Assembly: GCA_944392545.1 (NCBI GenBank)
Contig: CALXWW010000006.1
Span: 1 to 64,000 of the forward strand
Direction: 5' to 3'
Origin: an uncultured Clostridia bacterium
Lineage (GTDB): Bacteria; Bacillota; Clostridia; TANB77; CAG-508
Length of the DNA: 64,000 nt
Under the pieces are notes generated by a model, which saw only the letters and a program-made list of their open reading frames with translations, had not been told where the DNA came from and did not search any database. Shown here one piece after another: positions 1 through 6,572 of this stretch (position 1 is its first letter; each line of letters starts with the position of its first letter). Made by a program: the position numbers and the translations under genes.

Positions 1-290
1 GATGCTATTCCCATTAAATTAAATATGTTTCCATCTTCTCCAATTAAAGCACATTTTGGTTTTTCAATTGTATGTTCATCAATTGCATATCCCATTCTAT
101 CTCCAAACATATTGTCAATTGTTTTTTCATCTTCTAAACTTGTCCCATGATATAAATCATATATAACATTATCTAATTCTACTTTTTTATGATGCTTTTC
201 TAGTGTATCAGGTATTTCACTTTTATCAAATATTTCAAAGTAATATCCTGACTTTACTGCAACTCTATCTTTTGAAATTGTCCTATTCAT
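1..290 (-). CDS. Partial accessory protein, C-terminus beyond window edge
   Basis: An open frame starts with ATG at 288-290 and runs off the left end of the window, so only the first 96 or so residues are visible. I do not recognise a function. The visible end (KCALIGEDGNIFNLMGIA) lines up without gaps with KCNIYNAFGSMVEIIGMT near residue 122 of the protein encoded just upstream, so the two share a small domain. That kind of domain, with a G-N/S-x-F/V pattern followed by a helix, is familiar from small proteins of integrative elements and phages; this is recollection rather than a search. The start overlaps the stop of the upstream gene by 8 bases, which suggests translational coupling. Whether it carries the acidic tail seen on its neighbours cannot be seen. 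Confidence 0.7.
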   Translation of the reverse strand, partial: MNRTISKDRVAVKSGYYFEIFDKSEIPDTLEKHHKKVELDNVIYDLYHGTSLEDEKTIDNMFGDRMGYAIDEHTIEKPKCALIGEDGNIFNLMGIA

Positions 291-861
291 ATTCCACTTC
301 CTCCTCTTTCTTTTGACACTTATCAATAGTCTTTACATATTCATTTATAATCTCTAATGCCTCATCATAACTATATGATTCTGTTGCTCTTTCAATCATT
401 TCTCTTGATTCTTCAAACATTTTGTTTTGTTTCAATTTTTTTGATGTCATCCCTATTATTTCTACCATACTTCCAAACGCATTATAAATATTACATTTTA
501 ATTTCTTTCTTTTATTATTGTTCTGATTATTTTTTTGTTCTGTATTCTTCATTCTTTCTGAAATACTCAAATATTTTAATGTAATAGGCTTAAATATTCC
601 ATACTGAAAATCATTTCTCATTTGATACATCATTAAATGTATTATTTCACTTATTTCATTAGATATTAATGCTCTATTTTCTACTTCTTCTAATTCTTCT
701 TTCTGTTTAGGTGTCCCAAAAAATAAATTCTTTGGCGAATCATTTACATATCCTAAAACCATCATACTATGAGCCAATGCCTCATGATATTCCGTATCCA
801 AATAAGAATCGAAAAGTGCCTGTTTTATATCTTTTATTGTAACTGTCTCTATATTTTCCAT
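283..861 (-). CDS. Accessory-element protein with acidic C-terminal tail, function unknown
   Basis: This is a protein of about 192 residues. I place the start at the ATG at 861, which has a GAGGTG site six bases upstream, rather than the GTG nine bases earlier. There is a basic Asn/Lys-rich linker near residues 108-121. It is followed by a C-terminal domain of about 55 residues, with a Gly at the hinge and the pattern SYDEALEIINEYV near the end, that resembles the domain beginning in the next gene downstream. The protein ends in KKEEEVEYE, an acidic tail with a penultimate tyrosine shared in type with five other proteins of this island. There is no signal peptide or membrane segment. It lies in a co-directional run with the ArdA-like and DUF3560 genes. 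The function is unknown; a role in element maintenance or establishment is inference from context only. Confidence 0.8.
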   Translation of the reverse strand: MENIETVTIKDIKQALFDSYLDTEYHEALAHSMMVLGYVNDSPKNLFFGTPKQKEELEEVENRALISNEISEIIHLMMYQMRNDFQYGIFKPITLKYLSISERMKNTEQKNNQNNNKRKKLKCNIYNAFGSMVEIIGMTSKKLKQNKMFEESREMIERATESYSYDEALEIINEYVKTIDKCQKKEEEVEYE

Positions 862-895
862 AATAATCACCTCACTTTATCAATTATAATACTAT

Positions 896-1525
896 TTAAA
901 ATTCTTCCTCTTCTTCTTGAGCTTTTTTCTGGAAATCAAATTCTTGACTTAAGTAACCTTGTTGCGTTTTTACTATCTCTTTCGTTTCTGCATAGTCCCT
1001 TCCCAATCTTTCTAAATCTGCATATTCCATTAAATCTTCAATGTCTATTGTTCCGTCATATACTAATCTTTTTGCCAATTCTTCATTATTATATGCATCA
1101 ATCAATTCAAAACATTTTATATTATTAGCATATTTTATTGCTTCATTTATGTTTACTATTTGTTCTTTTTTTGCCTCTAATATTGCTAATAACTTTTCTC
1201 TATCCTCATCATTAAATTTATTAATCATGCAATAAAATGTTTTCATATAATTAAATGGCGTTGTATATCCTAAATCACTTGACCTAGAAATCAATTTATT
1301 TATTGCATCTGTTATTCTTGATGAAAAATCAGGATCTTCTTTACATATAAATTCACATTCTTTTATGTGCGTATCTTGAATATCTAAATTATAATAATCT
1401 AGTCCTAAATATTTAAAATCTTTTTCAAGTTCTATTGAATCATTAGGTACTAAAATTTTAATTTCTTTGTAATTTTCTGATGTCTCATATTGATTCTTAT
1501 TCACAATATCTATTCTTAAATACAT
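896..1525 (-). CDS. ArdA-like antirestriction protein (putative)
   Basis: This is a protein of 209 residues with a good ribosome binding site (AAAGGAG) before the ATG at 1525. The C-terminal third has the ArdA arrangement as I know it from the Tn916 protein: an acidic helical segment, then LMEYADLERLGRD near residues 166-178, then an extended stretch ending TQQGYL, comparable to the YIDYQAYGRD...NHG region of ArdA. The N-terminal half (IKILVPNDSIELEKDFKYLGL) fits the first ArdA subdomain only loosely. ArdA proteins mimic B-form DNA and block type I restriction enzymes when an element enters a new host. The overall acidic composition agrees with that. The protein ends AQEEEEEF, an acidic tail with a terminal phenylalanine, matching its neighbours. 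The family assignment is moderate; an unnamed element protein is the alternative. Confidence 0.6.
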   Translation of the reverse strand: MYLRIDIVNKNQYETSENYKEIKILVPNDSIELEKDFKYLGLDYYNLDIQDTHIKECEFICKEDPDFSSRITDAINKLISRSSDLGYTTPFNYMKTFYCMINKFNDEDREKLLAILEAKKEQIVNINEAIKYANNIKCFELIDAYNNEELAKRLVYDGTIDIEDLMEYADLERLGRDYAETKEIVKTQQGYLSQEFDFQKKAQEEEEEF

Positions 1526-1557
1526 ATTTTTCTCCTTTCTTTCTAGTCTATATCAAT

Positions 1558-1983
1558 TTACTCAAATTCTTCTGTATCTTCTTTTTTTATATCGTTTTCA
1601 ATTCCTTTAGCCACATATAAATTTTTACCTTCTTTATCAAAAACATATACTCCTACCTTATTGTTTAATTTATCTTTCATATATTCTGTTTTATACTCTT
1701 CTGCATATCTCTTTGCCTCCTCCAATTCTATACAACCTGCTAATAATCCTCCATTGCTATTTTTAACATAATATATAGTATTGGGATACATCTTTAATAT
1801 TTGTTTTTGTGTAAAATTTATATTCTTTACTTTCATAATTTGTTTTTCTTCTTCTATTATTTCTTTTAATAACTCTAACTTTTCTTTTTCTCTGTTCCAT
1901 TCTTTTATAAATTTAGATTTTGGCTTTGTCATTAAATAATTTTCTGAATAGCATAACAAATTATGTTCTGTTAACTCATACAT
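1558..1983 (-). CDS. Small accessory protein with acidic C-terminal tail, function unknown
   Basis: The frame is open from a TTG at 2046, but the first 15 or so codons of that version lie in the part of the upstream DUF3560 gene that encodes its acidic tail and give an unlikely basic N-terminus. I therefore prefer the ATG at 1983 (about 141 residues), although its ribosome binding site is weak and a TTG near 1998 is also possible. The N-terminal half is charged and helical. The second half is compact, with YYVKNSNGGLLAGCIELEEAKRYAEEY and GVYVFDKEGKNLYVAKG, which looks like a small alpha/beta domain. The protein ends KKEDTEEFE, the acidic tail shared across this island. I do not recognise the family. 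Confidence 0.7.
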   Translation of the reverse strand: MYELTEHNLLCYSENYLMTKPKSKFIKEWNREKEKLELLKEIIEEEKQIMKVKNINFTQKQILKMYPNTIYYVKNSNGGLLAGCIELEEAKRYAEEYKTEYMKDKLNNKVGVYVFDKEGKNLYVAKGIENDIKKEDTEEFE

Positions 1984-2002
1984 TTCATTAAACAATTCCA
2001 AT

Positions 2003-2722
2003 TTATTCAAATTCTTCCTCGTCCTCCTGTTCTTGTTTTTTTTCAAAAATATCTTTTACGATTCTATTTGTAGCTCTTATACAATTCTGATTAAATTCTC
2101 TTTGCCAAGCTTGTTCTTTTCTTGACCAATGAAATCCATTAGATTTTAATTCTCTTCTAATATTTTCGTTGGGAATCTCATTAAATAAAAACTGAATTCT
2201 GTTAATTTCTTTATTATGTATCACTCTACAGTTGTCAAATTTTATATCTTCAAATTTAATTTCTTCAAGTTTTTCCAACCTTTCTATCCTTTTTTTAGTT
2301 TCTCTGATAGTAGCACCAATATTTGTAAGTTCCCACTTATAATGTTCTCTTGCTTTTATTGAATTTCTTTCATTTTCTAATCTTTCTAACTTTTCTTTTA
2401 GCTTTTCAATTGCTCTTGGATCATCACTATATATCACTTTACTATTTTCTGCTGATTCTGCTCTATTACTATAGAATTCACTCTTTTTATCTTCTTCAAT
2501 AGATTTCTTAATATTGTTTTGAGCTCTTTCTAGTAAATTTCTATGTCCTTTCGCAGAATAATGATCAACTAAAATAGGTTGTCCTAATGGTATTCTTTCT
2601 AGCGTTTTATTTGCACTTGAATTCATATATTGATTCGATCGTTCTTTTGCCTTTTCAGATAGTATCTTATATCTTTCTATTCTTTTTTGCTTTCTTTCTT
2701 CATAATCACTTCTTCCTCCCAC
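2003..2722 (-). CDS. DUF3560 domain-containing protein with acidic C-terminal tail
   Basis: This is a protein of 239 residues with a GTG start at 2722. The N-terminal half is a long charged helix carrying IPLGQPILVDHYSAKGHRN near residues 44-62, the signature I know for DUF3560 proteins of plasmids, phages and integrative elements. The C-terminal part (FLFNEIPNENIRRELKSNGFHWSRKEQAWQR, about residues 187-217) is the small domain that often accompanies it, where a modified Trp-rich strand follows LKSNGF. The biochemical role is not established to my knowledge; these proteins sit with antirestriction and DNA-transfer genes. It ends KKQEQEDEEEFE. The start of the gene overlaps the end of a small membrane-protein gene in another frame. 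Confidence 0.85.
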   Translation of the reverse strand: MGGRSDYEERKQKRIERYKILSEKAKERSNQYMNSSANKTLERIPLGQPILVDHYSAKGHRNLLERAQNNIKKSIEEDKKSEFYSNRAESAENSKVIYSDDPRAIEKLKEKLERLENERNSIKAREHYKWELTNIGATIRETKKRIERLEKLEEIKFEDIKFDNCRVIHNKEINRIQFLFNEIPNENIRRELKSNGFHWSRKEQAWQREFNQNCIRATNRIVKDIFEKKQEQEDEEEFE

Positions 2723-2820
2723 TGTTTATCACTTTCCTTTCCTATAATCAGACAACAATGTATTATTAATGTAGCAAATGAACTTAACATTGCTACTACT
2801 ATTAAAATAAAAATGTACAC
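2677..2820 (-). CDS. Small membrane protein (47 residues)
   Basis: This reading frame is short but well supported. A GTG start at 2820 is preceded by AAAGGAG with eight bases of spacing. The product begins with about 26 hydrophobic residues (VYIFILIVVAMLSSFATLII and on), which would form one membrane helix, and continues as a charged tail of about 20 residues ending KKESKKE. The last 46 bases overlap the start of the DUF3560 gene in a different frame, so translation of the two is probably coupled. No function can be assigned. Small single-helix proteins are common in phage and conjugative modules. The alternative is a leader reading frame that only serves translation of the downstream gene. 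Confidence 0.6.
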   Translation of the reverse strand: MYIFILIVVAMLSSFATLIIHCCLIIGKESDKQWEEEVIMKKESKKE

Positions 2821-2900
2821 CTTACATTCTCCTTTCAAATAAAAAAGAGCTTATATAAAGTTTGTGTTATATTAACTCTTATTCAAACTTTATACAACTC

Positions 2901-3650
2901 TTATTCAAATTCTTCTTCTTTTTCTTTTTTACTTTTATAATTATATTTTTCTAAAATAGGCTTATAAAATTTTTCTTCTGCTACTTTTCTTGCTTTTTCA
3001 GCTTTTTCAATTGTATCAAAATAACCTAAATGATATTCTTTTCCTTTGAATCTAATTCTTGCCCTATACTTATTTTTTTCTTTTGAATAATCAACACCTC
3101 TAATTCCACTTGTGTTTGCTTTTGATATTCCTACAAGGTAATCTAGTCTTGTACCTTCTTTTAATATATTAGCTTTTTTAAATTCATTACCTATCTGCGT
3201 ATAACTTTTGTTTGCGTTTCTTTTTAAGTCTTCACAATCTTTTATTCTGCCTTCTTTTAAGCGATTCCCTTCTACACTTATTACTTGCCCACAATCGCAT
3301 TTGCATTTCCAATAATAAAATATTCTTTTTCTTTCATTTCCATATAGATGTTCTTCTTTATGGTCTAACCCTATAACTACTAAATTACCGAATCTTTTTC
3401 CTGTTAAGTCAATTAACAACCTTTTACTTGTTTTCTTTCCGTTTTCCTTAATTAAACAACCACAGCTTTTTGTTTTTCCTCCTATTAAATCACTTCTAGC
3501 AATTGAAGTTTCTTTTCCACAATCACATCTACATATTCAGTAACCTTTATCCCTATTTTTACCATTTTTATCTCTTTTATGTATTATTTTGTCGAATTTT
3601 AAAACTGTCAATTTACCAAATTTTTTTCCAATTAAATCAGTTGTTTGCAT
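2901..3650 (-). pseudogene. Duplicated zinc-ribbon plus AP2-domain protein, interrupted by in-frame TGA
   Basis: The natural start is the ATG at 3650, which has GGGAGAG eight bases upstream. Reading from it gives DLIGKKFGKLTVLKF, then a TGA at 3537-3539, then CRCDCGKETSIARSDL and KSCGCL, a second copy of the same module (DLTGKRFGNLVVIG ... YYWKCKCDCG), and an AP2-type DNA-binding domain (GIRGVDYSKEKNKYRARIRF, HLGYFDTIEKAEKARK). The TGA stands where the second copy has TGG for tryptophan, so a single G-to-A change explains it. Without the stop the protein would be 249 residues. AP2 domains of this type occur in phage and homing-endonuclease-associated proteins. An apparent TTG start at 3419 falls inside the second module and is unlikely to be real. 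The protein ends KKEKEEEFE, the tail shared in this island. Confidence 0.8.
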
Positions 3651-3735
3651 ATTATCACTCTCCCAATTATATAAGTTTATTTTTACAGATTACTCTATTG
3701 TTAACTCTTATTTCTATATTTTTCAAGTTATTTAC

Positions 3736-4854
3736 TTATATTTGTATTAATTCTTCCCAAGTAAATCCTTTTCTACCAAAATGACCATAATTAGTGGTTT
3801 TTGAATATATAGGCTCTTTTAGTTTTAAATAATTAATAATTCCTTGGGGTGTCAAATCAAACCTCTCTTTTATTAATTTTATAATTAATCCTTCAGCTAT
3901 TCTGTTTGTTCCAAAACAATCAATGTATAAAGATATTGGTTTATTTATTCCTATTCCATACGACATTTGAATTTCACACCTTCTTGCTAAACCATTTGCA
4001 ACAACATTTTTTGCTATATGTCTTAACATATATGCTCCAGACCTATCTACTTTTGTTCCATCTTTCCCTGAAAAAGCTCCTCCTCCATGTCTTGCAATTC
4101 CTCCATAAGTATCTACTATTATTTTTCTTCCTGTAAGTCCAGTATCAGCAATAGCACCTCCTATTACAAATCTACCTGTAGGATTTATATAGAATTTTGT
4201 TTCAATATCTAACATTTCTGGATCTACTGTCTCTAAAATCACATTTTCTAATATTTCCTTTTGTAACTGGATTAATTCTACCTCTTTCGAATGTTGTACT
4301 GAAATTAAAATAGTATCTATTCGAATTGGCATATCATTTACATATTCAACTGTAACTTGTACCTTACCATCTGATTTTAAATATGGCAAAATATTATTTT
4401 CTCTAACTTCATCAATCTTTTTAGATAGTTTATGTGCTAATATAATTGGATACGGCATATATTCTTCTGTCTCATCTGTAGCATAGCCAAATATAATTCC
4501 TTGATCTCCTGCTCCACCATCATCTACTCCTAAAGCAATATCTTCACTTTGTTTTGTTAGGTTTATCTCTATTTTACATTTGCTATAATCCATAGAATTC
4601 TCTGCATCATCATAACCTACTTTTTTTAATGTATCTCGTACTACCTTCTCAATATCTACCTGACCTTTTGAACTTACTTGTCCTGCTACTGTAACTTTAC
4701 CATTTGATAGCATAGTTTCAACAGCCACTCTTGAATTTTTATCTTTCTTTAAATATTCATCCAATATACTATCAGAAATTAAATCTGCTACTTTGTCTGG
4801 ATGACCTTTCGTTACACTTTCACTTGTTAAAAAATAATTTTTATAATTTTTCAT
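3736..4854 (-). CDS. metK: S-adenosylmethionine synthetase
   Basis: This is a full-length enzyme of 372 residues, a little short of the usual 380-400. It makes S-adenosylmethionine from methionine and ATP in the cytoplasm. Visible signatures are GHPDK at residues 17-21, GAGDQG at 114-119, GGGAFSGKD near 258-266 and the C-terminal NYGHFGR. A ribosome binding site (ATGGAGGAATTTATAAG) precedes the ATG. The gene lies inside the accessory island between the AP2 and RadC genes, but unlike most of its neighbours it lacks the acidic tail and ends in LIQI. No SAM riboswitch is visible upstream, only a perfect 22-base palindrome. It may be the only metK of the cell or an element-borne second copy; the window cannot decide. 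Confidence 0.93.
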   Translation of the reverse strand: MKNYKNYFLTSESVTKGHPDKVADLISDSILDEYLKKDKNSRVAVETMLSNGKVTVAGQVSSKGQVDIEKVVRDTLKKVGYDDAENSMDYSKCKIEINLTKQSEDIALGVDDGGAGDQGIIFGYATDETEEYMPYPIILAHKLSKKIDEVRENNILPYLKSDGKVQVTVEYVNDMPIRIDTILISVQHSKEVELIQLQKEILENVILETVDPEMLDIETKFYINPTGRFVIGGAIADTGLTGRKIIVDTYGGIARHGGGAFSGKDGTKVDRSGAYMLRHIAKNVVANGLARRCEIQMSYGIGINKPISLYIDCFGTNRIAEGLIIKLIKERFDLTPQGIINYLKLKEPIYSKTTNYGHFGRKGFTWEELIQI

Positions 4855-4886
4855 CTTATAAATTCCTCCATTTCTATTTTTAATTC

Positions 4887-4908
4887 GCCACAGAATCGAT
4901 TCTGTGGC
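4887..4908. repeat. Perfect 22-base palindrome upstream of metK
   Basis: GCCACAGAATC is followed directly by its own reverse complement, giving a perfect palindrome between radC and metK. On the plus strand it is followed by TTTTTATTTTTT and would work as a terminator. In the direction of the surrounding genes it is followed by an A-rich stretch and not by a T-run. It may therefore be a terminator for antisense transcription, an operator for a dimeric regulator, or a hairpin in the metK 5' leader. Confidence 0.6.
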
Positions 4909-4931
4909 TTTTTATTTTTTAATTAGACATA

Positions 4932-5507
4932 TTACTCGTACTCATCTTCTGTATCTTTTTCCATTTCTCTATATTTTTTTAATTCTTTATTCAATCTAAC
5001 TATTTCATCTTTAAGTTTGATATTTTCTTCTATAACTGTTATCTTATCAAGCATTTTAGTTCTTTCACTTTCATATTTATCATTAATAAGTTTTAAAGAC
5101 TCCATGCTAACATAAGAATTTTCACTTACAATAATATGATCTAATAATCTAATATTAAATGCCTTTAATAATTGATTAGAAATATTTGATATTTCCTTAT
5201 CTTGTAAACTTGGCTCAAGTGAATTTGATGGATGATTATGTACCAAGATTACCCTATCACTTGCAGTTACTAAAGCTGTTCTTACAATATATTTAACATC
5301 AATTTCTATATGAGAACTTGTTCCAATTCCCAATAAGCTTATATTTCTAATGTTATTAACTCTATCTAATCCCAAAAATAAAAAATGCTCTTGTATAGCA
5401 TCTTTTATTTCTTGTACTTCTTCTAGATTAAAAACATCCTCAGGTTTATTTACTTTTCTTTCAATTATTCCACATTCTTTTTTCTGTATATCTAGCACTA
5501 AACTCAA
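4932..5507 (-). CDS. RadC-like JAB-domain protein with acidic C-terminal tail
   Basis: This is a protein of 191 residues, started from TTG at 5507 with AGGAGA nine bases upstream. Residues about 30-155 form the JAB (RadC) metalloprotease-like fold, with the motif HNHPS at 90-94 and Asp103 as likely metal ligands, followed by LLDHIIVSENSYVS. The N-terminal helix-hairpin-helix domain of chromosomal RadC is missing, which is the form usual on mobile elements. The C-terminal 45 residues are a charged helix ending EKDTEDEYE, the acidic tail type of this island with tyrosine replacing phenylalanine. RadC-like proteins were once linked to repair, but the role in elements is unclear. It is probably the first gene of the island operon on this strand. 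Confidence 0.85.
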   Translation of the reverse strand: MSLVLDIQKKECGIIERKVNKPEDVFNLEEVQEIKDAIQEHFLFLGLDRVNNIRNISLLGIGTSSHIEIDVKYIVRTALVTASDRVILVHNHPSNSLEPSLQDKEISNISNQLLKAFNIRLLDHIIVSENSYVSMESLKLINDKYESERTKMLDKITVIEENIKLKDEIVRLNKELKKYREMEKDTEDEYE

Positions 5508-5548
5508 ATTAAAATGTCTCCTTTTTGTTTTAATATAATTTTTTCAAT

Positions 5549-5580
5549 AAAAAAAGAGTAGGTATCTACTCAATTTTTTA
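5549..5580. terminator. Bidirectional intrinsic terminator at the island edge
   Basis: GAGTAG (5556-5561) and CTACTC (5566-5571) form a six-pair stem with a four-base loop, flanked by A-runs on the left and T-runs on the right. It lies between cotJB and the radC-like gene and separates spore transcription from the island. Confidence 0.65.
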
Positions 5581-5670
5581 TTTTGTTTTTCCTATTCCTT
5601 ATATATTCTTACAACCCCAATAACTTTAGGATTTTAAAAATGATAGATAGTTATTTACTCCCAAAATGAA

Positions 5671-6063
5671 CTAAGACCAAGGTTCTTCTAACCATCTCCA
5701 TTTGTTGCATGGATAATAAATTGTAAGTGGTCCAAACACTCTTTGATATTTATCTTTTATTTCTTCTAATCTATTACAATATTCTTTGTGCAAGCATATT
5801 GCCTTTCTATCATCTGGATGAGTATCTAAATATTCTGAAATATCTACTACTGCAAAGCTTAAGCACTTGATTTGCTTCATCATTTCTGCTCTTATTCTGT
5901 TTCTGTTTTGCATACATGCTTCATGATCACAACTGCCACAACAATTTAAGTCATCATTAAGAGCTTGAGCAGTATTATATCCAAATGCAGCATTTATTCC
6001 TTGTACAGTATATTTACAGTCATTTTGCATGTTACAATTTCTGTTTTCTTCATTATTTTCCAT
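5671..6063 (-). CDS. cotJB: Spore coat protein CotJB with cysteine-rich N-terminal extension
   Basis: This is a protein of 130 residues. The C-terminal part (about residues 58-130), with SFAVVDISEYLDTHPDDRKAI near 69-89 and the end YPCNKWRWLEEPWS, matches CotJB, a small coat protein made in the mother cell and normally under 100 residues. The first 55 or so residues are an extension rich in cysteine (for example NCCGSCDHEAC). The ATG overlaps the stop of cotJA by one base, so the two are co-translated. In Bacillus and many clostridia a third gene, cotJC, encoding a manganese-catalase-like protein, follows; here the next thing downstream is the accessory island and no cotJC is seen. Confidence 0.88.
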   Translation of the reverse strand: MENNEENRNCNMQNDCKYTVQGINAAFGYNTAQALNDDLNCCGSCDHEACMQNRNRIRAEMMKQIKCLSFAVVDISEYLDTHPDDRKAICLHKEYCNRLEEIKDKYQRVFGPLTIYYPCNKWRWLEEPWS

Positions 6064-6446
6064 TAGCCATTACACCCCTCTCCTATTGTATTTCTTCTTT
6101 TTAAATAGTTTATAAATTCTATACTTTGACAAGGCTCATATGGGCTAACTAATTCTGGAAATATTGTTCCATTCTTTAGTCCACAACAAGGTGTAAAAGT
6201 TTTATCTAATGTTTGTATTGGTACATAGCTTTGCGCTAACATTGGATTATATGGGAATACATTTTCTTCTGTATCAAATCCACAACCACAATTATAATTA
6301 TTCATCTCGCAACAGTCCATATTGCAATTACAACAATTATTATTAGATAACATATCATTGCTAGAAACATGGTCACATACATCTTCTAATACCTGATTGT
6401 CATTGCTATGACACATGCAACCACATCCTCTGAATCTATTATACAT
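6063..6446 (-). CDS. cotJA: Spore coat-associated protein CotJA with cysteine-rich N-terminal extension
   Basis: This is a protein of 127 residues. The core from about residue 64 (FPYNPMLAQSYVPIQTLD ... CCGLKNGTIFPELVSPYEPC) is typical CotJA. The first 60 residues are unusual, with many cysteines and asparagines, including CCNCNMDCC and CGCG. Such stretches may form disulfide cross-links or bind metal in the spore coat; this is inference. A strong site (AGGAGGAAAG) precedes the ATG. It is the first gene of the cotJAB unit. Expression would be expected in the mother cell under sigma-E, but I do not identify the promoter. Confidence 0.88.
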   Translation of the reverse strand: MYNRFRGCGCMCHSNDNQVLEDVCDHVSSNDMLSNNNCCNCNMDCCEMNNYNCGCGFDTEENVFPYNPMLAQSYVPIQTLDKTFTPCCGLKNGTIFPELVSPYEPCQSIEFINYLKRRNTIGEGCNG

Positions 6447-6514
6447 ATTACTTTCCTCCTATTCATGCGTTATATTACATAATATGCTTAATTTATGTAA
6501 ATTGATACTTGAAG

Positions 6515-6557
6515 ATAAAAAAAGATATAACTATTCTCTATAGTTATACCTTTTTTT
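6515..6557. terminator. Intrinsic terminator after pyk
   Basis: TATAACTAT (6526-6534) pairs with ATAGTTATA (6540-6548), flanked by an A-run and a T-run. It can stop transcription in both directions and separates pyk from cotJA. Confidence 0.8.
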
Positions 6558-6572
6558 ATAATATTTATACTT

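Noticed and set aside
3417..3419. TTG start for the AP2 protein
   Set aside because: It falls within a conserved module (RLLIDLTG) that continues from an upstream ATG with a proper ribosome binding site; the TGA explains the apparent truncation.
3537..3539. Reassignment of TGA to tryptophan in this organism
   Set aside because: Other genes end at TGA (for example the helicase-like gene at 53772-53774) and tryptophan is encoded by TGG elsewhere, so a code change is not supported.
4855..4931. SAM riboswitch upstream of metK
   Set aside because: The gap is only 77 bases and holds a simple palindrome; none of the conserved SAM-I or SAM-II elements are visible.
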